Below, piece after piece: positions 61,518-64,000 of a DNA stretch of 64,000 nucleotides. A program made the translations under genes and the position numbers. The stretch is from Hyphomicrobiaceae bacterium (lineage in GTDB: Bacteria; Pseudomonadota; Alphaproteobacteria; Rhizobiales; Xanthobacteraceae), in assembly GCA_021324465.1 (NCBI GenBank), contig JAJPJB010000016.1, forward strand, positions 1-64,000. Direction: 5' to 3'. The notes below the pieces were generated by a model. The model did not search any database, was not told where the DNA came from, and was given only the letters and a program-made list of their open reading frames with translations. Position 1 is the stretch's first letter; every line of letters starts with the position of its first letter.

Positions 61518-62624
61518 ATGCAGCGAACGGTACCGCCATTCCGCGCCGATCATGTCGGCAGCCTGTTGCGCACCGCACCATTGAAAGAGGCACGCGCCAA
61601 ACGGGCGCAGGGCGCGATCACGCCGGCCGAGCTCAAAGCAGTCGAAGATCGCGAGATCGAGAAGATCATCAGGAAGCAGGAGGAGATCGGTCTCAAGCTC
61701 GCAACCGACGGCGAATTCCGCCGCTCCTGGTGGCATTTCGATTTCTTCCGCGGGCTTGACGGCGTCACGCCCTATACGACCGAGGGCGGCATCCAATTCC
61801 ACGGTGTGCAGACCAAGGCCGAAGGCATTAAGATTACCGGCAAGATCGGCTTCTCCGGTCACCCCATGCTGGAGCATTTCGAATTTCTGAAAAGCCACAC
61901 GCGGGTGACGCCGAAAATGACGATCCCGGCGCCCTCGACGTTTCACTTCCGCCAAGGACGCGCCTCGATCAGCAAGGAGGTCTATCCGGACCTCGACGCA
62001 TTCTTTGACGACGTCGCCGCCGCCTATCGCGTCGCGATCCGCGCCTTTTACGAGGCCGGCTGTCGCTATCTGCAGCTCGACGACACCGCCTGGGCGATGA
62101 TCTGCGACCCGAGCGAGCGAGCGCAGTCGCGCGCGCGCGGCGACGATCCGGACGCGTTGCCGGCCCGCTATGCACGCCTCACCAATGCGGCGCTCGCGAA
62201 TAAGCCGGCCGACATGGCGATCACCATGCATTCCTGCCGGGGCAATTTTCGCTCGACTTTCATCGCCTCGGGCGGCTACGAATTCGTCGCCGAGCAGCTT
62301 TTGGGCAATACCAATCTCGACGGCTATTTCCTCGAATACGACACCGAGCGCGCCGGCGGGTTTGAGCCGCTGCGGTTCTTTCCCAAAGGCAAGAAGCAGG
62401 TGGTGCTCGGGCTCGTCACTTCCAAGAGCGGCAAGCTCGAGAAGAAGGATGACATAAAGCGGCGGATCGACGAGGCGGCCAAATATGTGGCGCTCGATCA
62501 GCTGTGCCTGTCGCCGCAATGCGGCTTTGCTTCGACCGAGGAAGGCAACGTGCTGGCCGAGGACGAACAGTGGGCGAAGCTGCGCATGATCGTGGAATTG
62601 GCGGGCGAGGTGTGGGGCCGCTGA
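61518..62624 (+). CDS. MetE C-terminal-domain-like methyltransferase, paralogue 1
   Basis: A 368-residue stand-alone homologue of the cobalamin-independent methionine synthase catalytic domain. Zinc-ligand candidates are His238 and Cys240 in TMHSCRGNF, the glutamate in EYDTERAGG, and the cysteine in LSPQCGFAS. It opens with FRADHVGSLLRTAPLKEAR. The N-terminal half of full MetE, needed for long folate polyglutamates, is absent. Short enzymes of this group can use other methyl donors, so folate-dependent methionine synthesis is not assured. AGGGAGGA precedes the ATG. First of three tandem copies. Confidence 0.88.
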   Translation: MQRTVPPFRADHVGSLLRTAPLKEARAKRAQGAITPAELKAVEDREIEKIIRKQEEIGLKLATDGEFRRSWWHFDFFRGLDGVTPYTTEGGIQFHGVQTKAEGIKITGKIGFSGHPMLEHFEFLKSHTRVTPKMTIPAPSTFHFRQGRASISKEVYPDLDAFFDDVAAAYRVAIRAFYEAGCRYLQLDDTAWAMICDPSERAQSRARGDDPDALPARYARLTNAALANKPADMAITMHSCRGNFRSTFIASGGYEFVAEQLLGNTNLDGYFLEYDTERAGGFEPLRFFPKGKKQVVLGLVTSKSGKLEKKDDIKRRIDEAAKYVALDQLCLSPQCGFASTEEGNVLAEDEQWAKLRMIVELAGEVWGR

Positions 62625-62692
62625 GCGGCCTTCTCTTCCCGCTTGTGACCGCTTGTTGGGGAGAAGTGAACTTGCGGCAATGGGAATGATGC

Positions 62693-63808
62693 ATGAGTGA
62701 GCGTAGCAAGCCGCCATTTCGCGCCGACCATGTCGGCAGCCTTCTGCGTACTGCATCCTTGAAAGAGGCGCGCAAGAAGCGCGCGCGCGGCGAGTTGGCT
62801 GAGGACGACTTCAAAGTGATCGAAGATCGCGAAGTCGAAGGTGTGATCAAGAAGCAGGAAACGGTCGGACTGAAATCCGTGACCGACGGCGAGTACCGGC
62901 GCATCTCCTGGAACATCGATTTTTTGGAACGGCTCGACAATGTCGAGTCTTATGTCGGCGAGCGCAAGGTCAAATTTTCGTCCAGCGGGCCGCAGCCGCG
63001 CCAAGTGCTGCTGCGCATCACCGGCAAACTCGGCGGCTACAGGCCGCATCCGATGATCGAGCACTTCAATTTCCTCAAAGCCCATACCAAAGCAACGCCC
63101 AAGATGACGATCCCCTCGCCCTCGTCGCTGCATTTCCGTTATGGCCGCGACGCGGTGCCGACGTCGCTATATCCGGACATGAACGATTTCTATCGCGACC
63201 TTGGCGAGTCCTATCGCAAAGCCGTGCACGCGTTTGCCGATGCCGGCTGCCGTTATTTGCAGCTCGACGAGGTCAATCTGACCTATCTGTGCGATCCGTC
63301 GCTGCGCAAATTCATCACCGATCGCGGCGAAGATCCGGCGACGCTGCCGGCCAGCTATGCCACGATGATCAATGCCGCGATCGCCGGCATCCCTTCCGGC
63401 ATGACCATCACCATGCATCTGTGCCGCGGCAATTTCCGCTCCAACTTTGTCGCCTCCGGCGGCTACGAGCCGGTCGCCGAGATCCTGTTCAACGCCATCA
63501 ATGCGCACGGCTATTTCATGGAATACGATACCGAGCGCGCCGGCGGTTTTGAGCCGCTGCGCTTCGTGCCGAAGAACAAGATCGTAGTGCTCGGGCTGGT
63601 CACATCGAAGAGCGGCACGCTCGAAGCCAAAGATGCGATCAAGCGCCGCATCGAACAGGCGACAAAATTCGTCGACATCGATCAGCTCTGCCTCTCCCCA
63701 CAATGCGGCTTCGCTTCGACCGAGGAGGGCAATGTGCTGGCCGAGGACGAGCAATGGGCGAAGCTGCGCATGATCGTGGAACTGGCCGAGGAGGTGTGGG
63801 GCCGCTGA
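62693..63808 (+). CDS. MetE C-terminal-domain-like methyltransferase, paralogue 2
   Basis: A 371-residue paralogue of the gene just upstream, with all zinc-site residues kept: His242 and Cys244 in TMHLCRGNF, EYDTERAGG, and LSPQCGFAS. The last 30 or so residues are nearly identical to paralogue 1, while the segment around residues 70-130 differs (ERLDNVESYVGERKV against GLDGVTPYTTEGG), where substrate could be selected. It begins 68 bp after paralogue 1. The start is the ATG at 62693. Confidence 0.88.
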   Translation: MSERSKPPFRADHVGSLLRTASLKEARKKRARGELAEDDFKVIEDREVEGVIKKQETVGLKSVTDGEYRRISWNIDFLERLDNVESYVGERKVKFSSSGPQPRQVLLRITGKLGGYRPHPMIEHFNFLKAHTKATPKMTIPSPSSLHFRYGRDAVPTSLYPDMNDFYRDLGESYRKAVHAFADAGCRYLQLDEVNLTYLCDPSLRKFITDRGEDPATLPASYATMINAAIAGIPSGMTITMHLCRGNFRSNFVASGGYEPVAEILFNAINAHGYFMEYDTERAGGFEPLRFVPKNKIVVLGLVTSKSGTLEAKDAIKRRIEQATKFVDIDQLCLSPQCGFASTEEGNVLAEDEQWAKLRMIVELAEEVWGR

Positions 63809-63894
63809 TAACGGGCATGGCGGTGTCGAACGCATCGGAATGGCCGAAATACGCTCGGCCATGTGCAGGCCAGGACAGGTAGGAGAACCAATCA

Positions 63895-64000
63895 ATGACT
63901 CAACGAACCAAACCGCCGTTCCGCGCCGATCATGTCGGCTCCCTGCTGCGGCCGACTGCGCTGAAAGAGGCGCGCGAGCGGCGCGCCAAAGGCGAGATCG
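63895..64000 (+). CDS. MetE C-terminal-domain-like methyltransferase, paralogue 3 (partial)
   Basis: Only the first 35 codons lie in the window. They read TQRTKPPFRADHVGSLLR then ALKEARERRAKGEI, the same opening as paralogues 1 and 2. AGGAG lies 9 nt before the ATG at 63895. The gene continues past the window edge. Confidence 0.85.
   Translation, partial: MTQRTKPPFRADHVGSLLRPTALKEARERRAKGEI

Overview
The window is 64 kb of GC-rich bacterial chromosome. Gene content points to an alphaproteobacterium of the Hyphomicrobiales (Rhizobiales), probably near Xanthobacteraceae/Nitrobacteraceae. The signs are a PodJ/SEL1-type polarity protein, a mitofilin (Mic60) homologue inside the heme gene cluster, the plant-type glutamate-cysteine ligase family, the aerobic benzoyl-CoA (box) pathway, the ligase-associated DNA repair cassette, and many short dispersed palindromic repeats. 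No rRNA, CRISPR array, phage or intact insertion sequence is present. The assignment to order is inference from gene content.

Layout, left to right. 0-9 kb: tRNA-Phe, a DUF488 protein, an exported Cys-rich protein with a Met-rich cytochrome c, a DUF202 membrane protein, an ACS-type MFS carrier, a PAS-containing chemotaxis transducer, and a leftward three-gene operon (DUF2064 transferase, radical SAM/SPASM enzyme, GT2 glycosyltransferase) of unknown product. 9-15.4 kb: PRC-barrel protein, a cytochrome b561-like subunit with a sulfite-oxidase-fold molybdoenzyme, a large polytopic membrane protein, a small exported protein and GshA. 15.4-21.4 kb: a fatty-acid beta-oxidation set (acyl-CoA dehydrogenase, thiolase, a cupin, FadJ-type bifunctional enzyme). 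21.6-25.4 kb: a 1241-residue coiled-coil/SEL1 protein. 25.4-33 kb: the ligase-associated DNA damage response locus. One arm is methyltransferase-helicase-PdeM, the divergent arm is exonuclease-ligase-acetyltransferase, and each arm is joined by 4-bp overlaps. 33-40.5 kb: a RimK-like ATP-grasp protein, then tsaD divergent from hemC-hemD-mic60-hemY.

40.5-45.8 kb: a box cluster (boxR, alpha/beta hydrolase, boxC, boxB). Copies of a TATA(A/G)TGCATA motif sit before boxR and boxC, but no boxA, boxD or benzoate-CoA ligase gene is present. 45.8-54.3 kb: a creatininase-family amidohydrolase divergent from an NMT1-type ABC transporter, then a large FAD/Fe-S oxidoreductase divergent from a class V aminotransferase, which could together handle glycolate or glyoxylate. 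54.3-58.4 kb: GST, Trm112-like protein, LON-domain protein, thioredoxin/TPR protein, a ProX-type editing protein and tRNA-Gly. 58.4-64 kb: a deleted IS481-family remnant, a benzoylformate-decarboxylase-like ThDP enzyme, a cupin, and three tandem MetE C-terminal-domain paralogues, the last running off the end.

The best leads for new biology are the DUF2064/radical SAM/GT2 operon, the methyltransferase and acetyltransferase coupled to the DNA-ligase locus, the repeat-derived in-frame insertion in the FAD oxidoreductase, the tandem MetE-like array, and two strong unassigned palindromes at 46.8 and 52.9 kb. All functions are inferred from sequence reading; no database search was run.
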